NCBI RefSeq assembly: GCF_016775475.1 | Contig: NZ_JAEUXJ010000006.1 | Location: forward strand, 248,001 to 312,000 | Reading direction: 5' to 3' | Source: Belnapia mucosa | Lineage (GTDB): Bacteria > Pseudomonadota > Alphaproteobacteria > Acetobacterales > Acetobacteraceae | DNA: 64,000 nucleotides | Part shown: piece by piece, positions 17,344 to 24,549 of the stretch | How positions within the stretch are numbered: the first letter of the stretch is position 1 | Layout: each line of letters starts with the position of its first letter | The notes under the pieces: model-generated | Seen by the model: the letters and a program-made list of their open reading frames with translations, nothing else | Database searches by the model: none | Told to the model about the DNA's origin: nothing | Program-made: the position numbers and the translations under genes

Positions 17344-19200
17344 CTAAAAGGCCTGCCCGATGCCGACATAGAGGCCGTAGCCGGAGGAATTCGGCTCCCG
17401 GATCACGGGCAGGGCGACATCCGCCCGGATCGGCCCGATGGGGGTGTAATAGCGGAGGCCGAGCCCTGCCCCGACCCGGAGGTTGGAGGTATCGGGCAGC
17501 GACCCGGTGCCGACCGTGCCGGCATCGACGAAGACCACTCCGCCGATATCGCCCCAGACCCGCTGCCGCCATTCCACACTGGCTTCGAGAAGGCTGGCGC
17601 CGCCCGAGGGCTTGTTGCGCTCATCCCGTGGCCCGATCGACTGGTAGTCGAAGCCCCGCACCGAGCCGCCGCCGCCGGCATAGAAGCGCATATGACGCGG
17701 CACGCTGCCCCGGCCCGACCCCATCAGGGAGCCGAGCGTGCCGCGGACGGCGAGGATGCTCCGCCGGTCGCCGAACACATCCCAATAGGTGCTGCCGGTG
17801 ATCCGCACCGGCAGGAAGGGCTCACTCTCGCGGAGGCTGTAGGAGGGGGTGACAGTCCCATCCGCTCGCCAGCCCTTGGACGGGTCGAGAAGGCTGTCCG
17901 TCCCGTCATAGCGGGCGCCGAACAGGACGCCTACGATCTGGTAGGGGCTCAGCTTGCCGTCCGGTGGCCCGATCGAGCCGAATTCCGCCATGGGCCCGGC
18001 GCGGACCGTGAGTTGGTCGCTCAGCCGCCGCTCGAACAGGATGGAGGCGGCGAGGGCGTCCCGGTCATAGGCTTCCAGCCTTTCCCGCAGCGCGCCGATG
18101 GTGGCGACGAGGGTCAGGTCGCGGCCGAAGATGCCGGGGCTGCGATAGGTGGCGGCGGTGCGGTAGGTCATCTGGTCGACGCCGCCGCCGGTGCCGATCC
18201 GCGCCACCTCGCCCTCCAGCCGCAGCCGCTCGGCGCCGCCGAAAAGATTGCGGTGTTCCCAATAGACCCGGATCGAGGGGCCGTAATTGGTCTCATAGGC
18301 GGCGGTCGCGCCCACCGCATGCCGGGCCCGCTCGGCGACGGTGAAGGTGACGGGCAGCCGGCCTTCGGCATCCAGCCGCTCCGCCGCCCGCGCCCGCACC
18401 GAGCCGAAGGGGCCGAGCGCCATCAGCTCCTGCCGCTGTTTCTCCAGCCGCTCGGGGCTGTAGATGTCGCCGGTCATGTGCCCGGCTTGGCGGCGGAGGA
18501 AATCGGGATCGACCCGTACCGCGCCTTCCACCTGTGGCGGGGCGAAGGTTGCGACCGGCCCGGGGGCAAAGCGCCAGGCGATCTCCATGGTCTTGCTGCC
18601 ATGATCGACCAGGGTCTCCCGCCCCGCCTGGCTCGCCAGGGGATGGCCGGCCGCCAGCAGCCGGTCGAGCATGGTCCGCTCGGCGGTCAGCACCGGCTCG
18701 GCCCGCGCCACATCGCCTGGCGCGATGCCGATCGGGGTAGCCAGCACCTGGTTGATAGACGGCTGCTCGGCGGGGGTGGTGGCGCGGATGGAGATGCTGC
18801 CGATCCGATAGGGCGTGCCCGGCTCGGCCGTGATCCGCACCGGCACCGGCCGCTCGGGCGGGTTTTCCAATCGGATCGGCAGATCAGGATTGCCGAGCGG
18901 CAGGCCAGCCAGGGTGATCCGGGCGACGCCGCCCCAATAGCCCTCGGATTGCAGCGCCTGCTGCAGCCGCTCCCGGTCGCCCTCGGCGCGTCCCAGCACG
19001 CCGCCGGCACTGGTCGGCGCCTGGTCCTGCAGCGCGACGAGCTGCGAGACGGCGCGGAGGGCGGCGTCGAGCCGGCTGTCGCCGGTCGGCGCGATCTCGA
19101 CCCGATAGGGCAGGGTGGCCGGATCGCCATCCTGCGCCAGGGCGGGCGAGGCGGCGAGCAGGGCCAGGAGCAGGAGGATGGAGCGCAAGCGGGACAACAC
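17344..19200 (-). CDS. tamA: Outer-membrane assembly factor TamA (BamA/Omp85 family)
   Basis: The 618-residue precursor has a signal peptide (SILLLLALLAASPALAQ), POTRA-type domains up to about residue 270 (PVPVRITAEPGTPYRIGSISI and similar) and an Omp85 barrel. The barrel carries the GGGGSVRGFDYQSIGPRD loop, the conserved RGF motif of BamA/TamA lid loops, and ends in YGLYVGIGQAF with a terminal Phe. The region AAYETNYGPSIRVYWEHRNLFGGAERL is typical of TamA. It works with TamB to insert outer-membrane proteins and move lipids. Confidence 0.95.
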   Translation of the reverse strand: MLSRLRSILLLLALLAASPALAQDGDPATLPYRVEIAPTGDSRLDAALRAVSQLVALQDQAPTSAGGVLGRAEGDRERLQQALQSEGYWGGVARITLAGLPLGNPDLPIRLENPPERPVPVRITAEPGTPYRIGSISIRATTPAEQPSINQVLATPIGIAPGDVARAEPVLTAERTMLDRLLAAGHPLASQAGRETLVDHGSKTMEIAWRFAPGPVATFAPPQVEGAVRVDPDFLRRQAGHMTGDIYSPERLEKQRQELMALGPFGSVRARAAERLDAEGRLPVTFTVAERARHAVGATAAYETNYGPSIRVYWEHRNLFGGAERLRLEGEVARIGTGGGVDQMTYRTAATYRSPGIFGRDLTLVATIGALRERLEAYDRDALAASILFERRLSDQLTVRAGPMAEFGSIGPPDGKLSPYQIVGVLFGARYDGTDSLLDPSKGWRADGTVTPSYSLRESEPFLPVRITGSTYWDVFGDRRSILAVRGTLGSLMGSGRGSVPRHMRFYAGGGGSVRGFDYQSIGPRDERNKPSGGASLLEASVEWRQRVWGDIGGVVFVDAGTVGTGSLPDTSNLRVGAGLGLRYYTPIGPIRADVALPVIREPNSSGYGLYVGIGQAF

Positions 19201-19264
19201 GGGGGCGAAAGCATCCTCCTATGCCAGGGTTCCCTCGGCAGATAGGGCGGATTAGGGTTCTTTC

Positions 19265-20419
19265 ATGGATCAAGCCCTCGCCGATACGCTCACCACCTGG
19301 CGCCGCCACCTGCATGCGCATCCCGGATTGACCCTGAACGAAGGGGAGACCGCCGCCTTCGTCGCCGCCCGGCTCAAGGAAATGGGGATCGAGGTCACTG
19401 AAGGTGTCGGCGGCCATGGCGTGGTCGGCACGATCCGCCGCGGGGCCGGGGGCTCCAACCGCTCGGTCGGGCTGCGCGGCGACATGGATGCACTGCCGAT
19501 CCAGGAGCAGAACGAGTCGCTGCCCTATCGCTCCACCATCCCCGGCGTGATGCATGCCTGCGGGCATGACGGGCATACCACGGCGCTACTCGGTGCCGCC
19601 GCGCTGCTGATGCAGGATCCGAACTGGACCGGCACCGTCCAGCTGGTCTTCCAGCCGGCCGAGGAGGGCGGCGGCGGTGCCCGGTCGATGATCGCCGACG
19701 GGCTGTTCCAGCGCTTCCCGATGGAGCGCATCTTCGGCTGGCACAACTGGCCGGGGCTGGAGGCCGGGACCGTGGCCGTGCATGAGGGGCCGGTCATGGC
19801 CGCCGGCGCCCGGTTCGAGATCGCCTTCACCGGCCATGCCGGCCATGCCGCCCTGCCACATCTGACGCGCGACCCGATGCTCGGCGCCGGCCACGCCATC
19901 GTCGCCCTGCAATCGATCGTCGCCCGCAATATCGACCCGATGCAGGCGGCGGTGGTCAGCGTCACCGTGGCCGAGGCCGGCGAGGCGCAGAACCAGGTCC
20001 CGAACCGCGCCGTGCTCAAGGGCACCGCCCGCTGGCTGCTGCCGGCGACCGGTGAGGCGATCGAGGCCGGCATCCGCCGCGTCGCTGCCGGCATCGCCGC
20101 CACCTTCGGGCTGGAGGCCGAGGTGCTGTTCCGCATCGGCGTCGAGCCGACCGTCAACCATCCGGCCGAGCGGGAACTGGCGGCCGCCGCTGCCGCGGCG
20201 GTGACCCCGCTGCGCCGTGACATGGCTCCGGCCATGACCGGGGAGGATTTCTCCTTCTTCCTGAAGGAAGTCCCCGGCGCCTTCGTCTGGATCGGCAATG
20301 GCCCGGGCGAGGGCGGCTGCGAGCTGCACAACCCCGCCTATGACTTCAACGACGCCATCCTGCCGGCGGCGAGCGGCTTCCTGGCCGAGGTGGCGAAGCG
20401 GGCCCTGGCCGGGGGCTGA
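19265..20419 (+). CDS. M20 aminoacylase/hippurate hydrolase-type amidohydrolase
   Basis: The 384-residue protein has the M20D layout. RRHLHAHPGL opens it, followed by LRGDMDALPIQE, the metal ligands in GVMHACGHDGHTTALLGAA near 97-112, FQPAEEGGGGARSMI with the catalytic Glu near 133, and the dimerisation domain with GHAGHAALPH. It hydrolyses N-acyl amino acids, in the manner of hippurate hydrolase or IAA-amino-acid hydrolase. It is divergent from tamA by about 65 bases and stands alone. Exact substrate not assignable. Confidence 0.9.
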   Translation: MDQALADTLTTWRRHLHAHPGLTLNEGETAAFVAARLKEMGIEVTEGVGGHGVVGTIRRGAGGSNRSVGLRGDMDALPIQEQNESLPYRSTIPGVMHACGHDGHTTALLGAAALLMQDPNWTGTVQLVFQPAEEGGGGARSMIADGLFQRFPMERIFGWHNWPGLEAGTVAVHEGPVMAAGARFEIAFTGHAGHAALPHLTRDPMLGAGHAIVALQSIVARNIDPMQAAVVSVTVAEAGEAQNQVPNRAVLKGTARWLLPATGEAIEAGIRRVAAGIAATFGLEAEVLFRIGVEPTVNHPAERELAAAAAAAVTPLRRDMAPAMTGEDFSFFLKEVPGAFVWIGNGPGEGGCELHNPAYDFNDAILPAASGFLAEVAKRALAGG

Positions 20420-20554
20420 CCATCCACCACATGGATGGCGGCCATCCGGACTCCGGCTTGGCCTTTCGCCATGGGCGGCACGATCTTCCTGGCCAAGCAA
20501 GGCCGGCCCAAGCGGTCAACCCATGGGGTCGGCCCCGGACCAGGAGATCGAATC

Positions 20555-20680
20555 ATGCGTGCCATCGCCCATGCCGCCACCGACCACGTCGGTGAGGCTG
20601 CCACTTACGCCGCCGCCGCGGCCTATTTCACCGGCTTCGTCCTTGCCATCGAGGTGGCGCTGAGCAAGCTGGTCTACTAG
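20555..20680 (+). CDS. Small 41-residue protein with one hydrophobic segment
   Basis: ATG 20555 follows AGGAG at 20542-20546 with an 8-base spacer, opening a 41-residue frame (MRAIAHAATDHVGEAATYAA...). It ends YFTGFVLAIEVALSKLVY, hydrophobic enough for a short membrane helix. The stop overlaps the convergent P1 peptidase stop by 4 bases. No family recognised; the good ribosome-binding site is the main argument that it is real. Confidence 0.45.
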   Translation: MRAIAHAATDHVGEAATYAAAAAYFTGFVLAIEVALSKLVY

Positions 20681-21696
20681 GCGGCGACGGTCCCGTCCTC
20701 CCCGAGGTCGCACCAGCCCGGCCGATCGCCCACCGCCGTTGCGTGATAGACCCCACGCGCCACCGCCCGCGCCAGGGTCTCCGCCGCCAGATGGCCGAGC
20801 CGTGCGAGCATGGCCGGGCCGCTGAGCGGAATCCGCCCGGTCGCCAGGGCGAAGACGCTGTCCCCATCGAAGGGGGTGTGGATCGGCCGGATCGACCGCG
20901 CCAGCCCGTCCTGCGCCATGATCGCCAGCCGTTGCAGCTCCCCCTTCGACAGCGCCGCATTCACCGCCACCACGGCGATGGTGGTATTGGCCATCGGGTT
21001 CAGCGCCGAGCCGAGCGGCAGCGGCATCTCCGGATCCGGCCGCCAGCCCGGCGAGGGGGCGCCGAGGCCGCCGAATTCCGTGCCCATCTCGTAAGGCCAA
21101 GCCCAGAAATGCCGGCTGCCGGGCATGACCGTGCTGCCGAAGCTGTTCACCGCGACCAGCGCGCCGACCTGCACCCCATCCGCGGTCACGCAACTGGCGC
21201 TGCCGAGCCCGCCCTTCACCCGCCCGGCCCGGGCGCCGACCCCAGCCCCGGCATTGCCCAGCGCGAATTCCTCGCCCACTGAGGCCAGTGCCGTCCGGCC
21301 GAGCGCGGCATAGGGCGGCGTCTCGCCCCAAGCCTTGTCGCCGCCATTCATCAGGTCGAACAGGATCGTCCCCGGCACCACCGGCACGGTCGCCCCGCCG
21401 AAGACGACGCCCCGCCCGCGTGACCCGAGCACCGCCACCACCGCCCCCGCCGCATCCAGCCCGTACATCGAACCGCCGGAGAGCACGATCGCATCGACGG
21501 TATTGCCGAGGCTCGCCGGATCCAGCGCGTCGATATTCAGCGTGCCGGGCGCCCCGCCCCGCACATCGGCGGCGGCGGCGCAGCGCTCGGCCGGGTAGAT
21601 CACGGTGGTGCCGGTGCGAACCCGATGGTCCTCGGCATTGCCGACGAGGATGCCTTCGACATCGGTGATGAGGTTGCGCGGGCCGGGCTGGATCAT
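20677..21696 (-). CDS. P1-family peptidase (DmpA-like L-aminopeptidase/D-esterase)
   Basis: The 339-residue protein matches family S58/P1: ITDVEGILVGNAEDHRVRTGTTVI at the start, IDAIVLSGGSMYGLDAAGAVVAVL near 65-90, and GALVAVNSFGSTVMPG near 175-190. In the last, the Gly-Ser pair corresponds to the autocleavage site and N-terminal nucleophile Ser of DmpA-type enzymes. These self-processing Ntn-like hydrolases release N-terminal residues from peptides or beta-peptides and amides. The C-terminal part contains GDSVFALATGRI, also conserved. Convergent with the 41-residue gene. Confidence 0.88.
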   Translation of the reverse strand: MIQPGPRNLITDVEGILVGNAEDHRVRTGTTVIYPAERCAAAADVRGGAPGTLNIDALDPASLGNTVDAIVLSGGSMYGLDAAGAVVAVLGSRGRGVVFGGATVPVVPGTILFDLMNGGDKAWGETPPYAALGRTALASVGEEFALGNAGAGVGARAGRVKGGLGSASCVTADGVQVGALVAVNSFGSTVMPGSRHFWAWPYEMGTEFGGLGAPSPGWRPDPEMPLPLGSALNPMANTTIAVVAVNAALSKGELQRLAIMAQDGLARSIRPIHTPFDGDSVFALATGRIPLSGPAMLARLGHLAAETLARAVARGVYHATAVGDRPGWCDLGEDGTVAA

Positions 21697-21743
21697 GGCG
21701 GGAAGCCTCGCATGCCGCCCGGCTTCGCGCTATCCGCAGCGGC

Positions 21744-22223
21744 ATGCGCTGGCGCCCGATGACCAACGCGGACCTGCCCGCCGTCCTGGCCCTGGCCGCG
21801 GCGCTGCATCCGCATCACCCCGAATCCCCCGCCGTCTTCGCCGAACGCCTGGCCCTGGCGCCGGAGGGGTGCTGGGTGCTGGGCGAGGGTCGGGGCTATG
21901 CGGTCGCGCATCCCTGGGCCGGCGCGCCGCCGCCGCCGCTCGACACGCTGCTCGGCGCCCTTCCGGCGTCGCCGGACGCGCTGCACCTGCACGACATCGC
22001 CCTCGAACCCGGGATGCAGGGGGCCGGCCATGCGGCGGCATTCGTCGCGGATTTGCTGCGCGATGCCGAAGGCCGAGGCCTCCGGCGGGCGACCCTGGTC
22101 GCGGTCGATGGGAAGGATGCCTATTGGGCCCGACAGGGCTTCCGGCCGCTGCCCGGGGCGGCCGGCCCGGCGCTCGCCAGCTACGGCCCCGATGCGGTGG
22201 CGATGGCCAGGCTTCTCGCCTGA
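21744..22223 (+). CDS. GNAT-family N-acetyltransferase
   Basis: The 159-residue protein has MRWRPMTNADLPAVLALAAALHP at the start, the acetyl-CoA pyrophosphate loop region LHDIALEPGMQGAGHAAAFVADLL near 85-108, and a C-terminal YWARQGFRPLPG typical of GNAT enzymes. Substrate unknown. Its last 43 bases overlap the 3' end of the convergent radical SAM gene. Confidence 0.8.
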   Translation: MRWRPMTNADLPAVLALAAALHPHHPESPAVFAERLALAPEGCWVLGEGRGYAVAHPWAGAPPPPLDTLLGALPASPDALHLHDIALEPGMQGAGHAAAFVADLLRDAEGRGLRRATLVAVDGKDAYWARQGFRPLPGAAGPALASYGPDAVAMARLLA

Positions 22224-23530
22224 GCCTCGGCGCGGGAGGCTGCGGCCGCGGCCTGGGTCGCCGCGGGATCGTCGAACAGGCAGGTCCGGCAGCCCTCGAT
22301 CTGCTGCCAGTCGCGGTGGCGGAGCTGGCGGAACAGCCTCTCCCGCCGCGCATCGGCCAGGATCGTGTCCAGCGGCGCCGTCGCCAGGGAGCCGAGATTG
22401 CTGCGCTTGGCGAAGTCGTTGCAGCAGGTCAGCACCCGCCCATCCCAATCGACGATCAGGTCATAGGCGAGATCCTGGGTGCAGGCCCCCGTCACCGGCG
22501 AGAGATGCAGCGCCGTCACCGCCGGGTCGAGATTGGCGCGGTTGGTGAAGGACTGATGCTCCACCCCACCGCCACCGAGCCGCCGCCACCAGGCTTCGAG
22601 ATCGGCGATCTCCGCCCGGTTCCGCTGGTGGACCGGCAGGGCGAGGATCGCCTTCGGCCCGGCCAGCGCCACCAGCCGCTCGACCCGGGGGATCACCTCG
22701 GCGAAGCGCAGCGGCGCCATCAGCGCCTCATAGGTCTCGGGGACCAGGGATTCGACATGCACCCCGATGGAATCCACCGCCTCGACCACCGGCGCCTGGC
22801 GGGGCACGAAGGCGGCGCCGGTGGTGCTGACCGTCACCGGGACCCCGGGCAGGAGGGCTTTCAGCCGGCGGATGCGCTCGGCCAGGCGGCGGTCGATCAG
22901 CGGGTCGCCGAACAGGCCGAAGCCGATGCCGCCGATCGGCAGGCCACAGGTGGCGAGCCCCTCGGCCAGCCGCTCGAAGATCGCCTCCGCCATCACCTCG
23001 CCCCGCGGCACCGGGAGCCAGGGCTTGTTGGTCGGGCAATGCAGGCAGGAGGCGGTGCAGATGCCGCTATTGCCGACCATGACAAAGCGGATGCGATCCA
23101 GCGGCCAGAGATTCAGCCGCCCATGCGTCCCCGACCAGTCCAGCGCCTGCCCCGGCACCGCCCGCTGCAATTTGGCCGCCCGTAAATAGAAGCTGCCGGC
23201 GCGGGTGGAGGCGGTCAGCCGCAGCGTCACCCGCTGCGGCGCTTCCAGCGTGAAGGCCATCATCAGGTGGTCGGCGGCCTCGGGCGTCTCCGCCGCGACC
23301 GGCCAGCTTACGGTGGCGAGCACCTCGCCCTCCTGACCCAGGATCTCGGCCGTGACGCTCTGGCCCGGCGGCAGGTCGGGCGGCAGCATGAGCTGGATGC
23401 GCCCGGCCATGGTGGCGGCCGGCAACGGGACGCTGCGGCTGTAGAAGCAGCCGGGGCCGTGCGGATCGGGCAGTGCCGGGCGGTGCCGCGGCGGCGGCGT
23501 TACCTGTTCGAAGAGGATGTCCTGAATCAT
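22181..23530 (-). CDS. Radical SAM/SPASM-type protein with N-terminal accessory domain
   Basis: In this 449-residue protein the first 150 residues are a beta-rich domain (IQLMLPPDLPPGQSVTAEIL, RVTLRLTAST). The radical SAM core then starts at IRFVMVGNSGICTASCLHCPTNKP, with the CxxxCxxC cluster ligands at about 168-175. A SPASM-like C-terminal region has GACTQDLAYDLIVDWDGRVLTCCNDF and GCRTCLF. SPASM proteins modify peptides or act on amino-group substrates. Its ATG overlaps the hydrolase stop as ATGA, so the two are translationally coupled. The substrate may be a cofactor-like or peptide product, but no precursor peptide was seen nearby. Confidence 0.8.
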   Translation of the reverse strand: MIQDILFEQVTPPPRHRPALPDPHGPGCFYSRSVPLPAATMAGRIQLMLPPDLPPGQSVTAEILGQEGEVLATVSWPVAAETPEAADHLMMAFTLEAPQRVTLRLTASTRAGSFYLRAAKLQRAVPGQALDWSGTHGRLNLWPLDRIRFVMVGNSGICTASCLHCPTNKPWLPVPRGEVMAEAIFERLAEGLATCGLPIGGIGFGLFGDPLIDRRLAERIRRLKALLPGVPVTVSTTGAAFVPRQAPVVEAVDSIGVHVESLVPETYEALMAPLRFAEVIPRVERLVALAGPKAILALPVHQRNRAEIADLEAWWRRLGGGGVEHQSFTNRANLDPAVTALHLSPVTGACTQDLAYDLIVDWDGRVLTCCNDFAKRSNLGSLATAPLDTILADARRERLFRQLRHRDWQQIEGCRTCLFDDPAATQAAAAASRAEAQARSLAIATASGP

Positions 23531-24480
23531 GCCGATCCAAGTCTAGCACACAGCCAGGCGGCGGCGGTGGCAACGGATCGGTCCGCGGCGCCGACATGGC
23601 CAAGGGCACGCAGGAAGCCATGCACCGTGCCGGGAAAGAGCGCCGTCTCCAGCGGCACCCCGGACGCCTGCAGCCGCGCCGCCATGGCGTGGTTCTCATC
23701 CACCAGCACGTCGAGCTCGGCGATATGCATCAGGCAGGGCGGCAGGCCACGGAGATCGGCGCGGATCGGCGCCGCCACAGGGTTGAGCCGGTCGGAGGGG
23801 CGCGGTGCATAGACGCTCCAGTAGAAGCGCATCCGCTCCTCGGTCAGGCCGTAGCTGGTGGCGAATTCGCGGTAGCTCGGCCGGTCGAAGCGGCAGTCAT
23901 AGACCCCGTAATTCAGCAGCAGCCCGCGCAACGGCACCGGTGCCCCGCCATCCCGCAGCGAGAGGGCGAGGCCGGTGGCGAGGTTGGCCCCGGCGGAGTC
24001 GCCCCCGACCACGATCCGCCCCGGATCGAGCCCCCAGGCCGCACCTTCGGCGGCAATCCAGCGCAGCACCGCCTCGCATTCCTCGAGCGCCTGGGGGAAG
24101 ACCGCCTCCGGGCTCAGCGCGTAATCCGGCCCGATCACCGCGCAGCCGGCCGCGACGGCATATTCGCGCATCAGCCGGTCATGGGTGTCGATGCTGTTCC
24201 AGACCCAGCCGCCGCCATGCAGATAGAGCAGCACCGGATGCGGCCCGGGTCCGGCAGGCAGGTGGACGCGGCACTGGATGCGCCGGCCGCGCACCGGCAG
24301 CCAGCGATCCTCGCTCACGGCCGGCGCCGGCCCGCCGGCGGAGAGCGGGACGTTCAGCGCCTCGGTCAGGGCGCGCGGCCGGTCAAAGGGCAATTCCAGG
24401 CAAATCGGCGGCAGGGCGGCGGCGCGCTGCTCCATCATTGCGTTGAAGGCTGCCATCTCCGGATCCAGCCGCGGGTCCAT
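23527..24480 (-). CDS. Alpha/beta hydrolase, hormone-sensitive-lipase family esterase
   Basis: ATG 24480 follows GGAGAGG, giving 317 residues. The HSL signature YLHGGGWVWNSID, near residue 88, is the oxyanion-hole HGGG. GGDSAGANLATGLAL is the nucleophile elbow G-D-S-A-G. Near the end, ELDVLVDENHAM holds the acid and PGTVHGFLRALGH the catalytic His. It cleaves small carboxylic esters. The far longer open frame that continues to 25884 on this strand is antisense to the acetyltransferase gene and is not real. Translationally coupled to the radical SAM gene. Confidence 0.9.
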   Translation of the reverse strand: MDPRLDPEMAAFNAMMEQRAAALPPICLELPFDRPRALTEALNVPLSAGGPAPAVSEDRWLPVRGRRIQCRVHLPAGPGPHPVLLYLHGGGWVWNSIDTHDRLMREYAVAAGCAVIGPDYALSPEAVFPQALEECEAVLRWIAAEGAAWGLDPGRIVVGGDSAGANLATGLALSLRDGGAPVPLRGLLLNYGVYDCRFDRPSYREFATSYGLTEERMRFYWSVYAPRPSDRLNPVAAPIRADLRGLPPCLMHIAELDVLVDENHAMAARLQASGVPLETALFPGTVHGFLRALGHVGAADRSVATAAAWLCARLGSA

Positions 24481-24549
24481 CCTGCCTCTCCTGTCCTGGG
24501 TGGCGCATGGTTGCCGCCCGGCCGGGCCCGGTCCATCCTGCGCCGCACC

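Noticed and set aside
13012..19245. A 2077-codon open frame on the plus strand
   Set aside because: It is antisense to tamB and tamA, which have clear domains and signal sequences. High GC and third-position bias leave the opposite frame free of stops. Its translation is low-complexity Arg/Gly/Pro/Ala.
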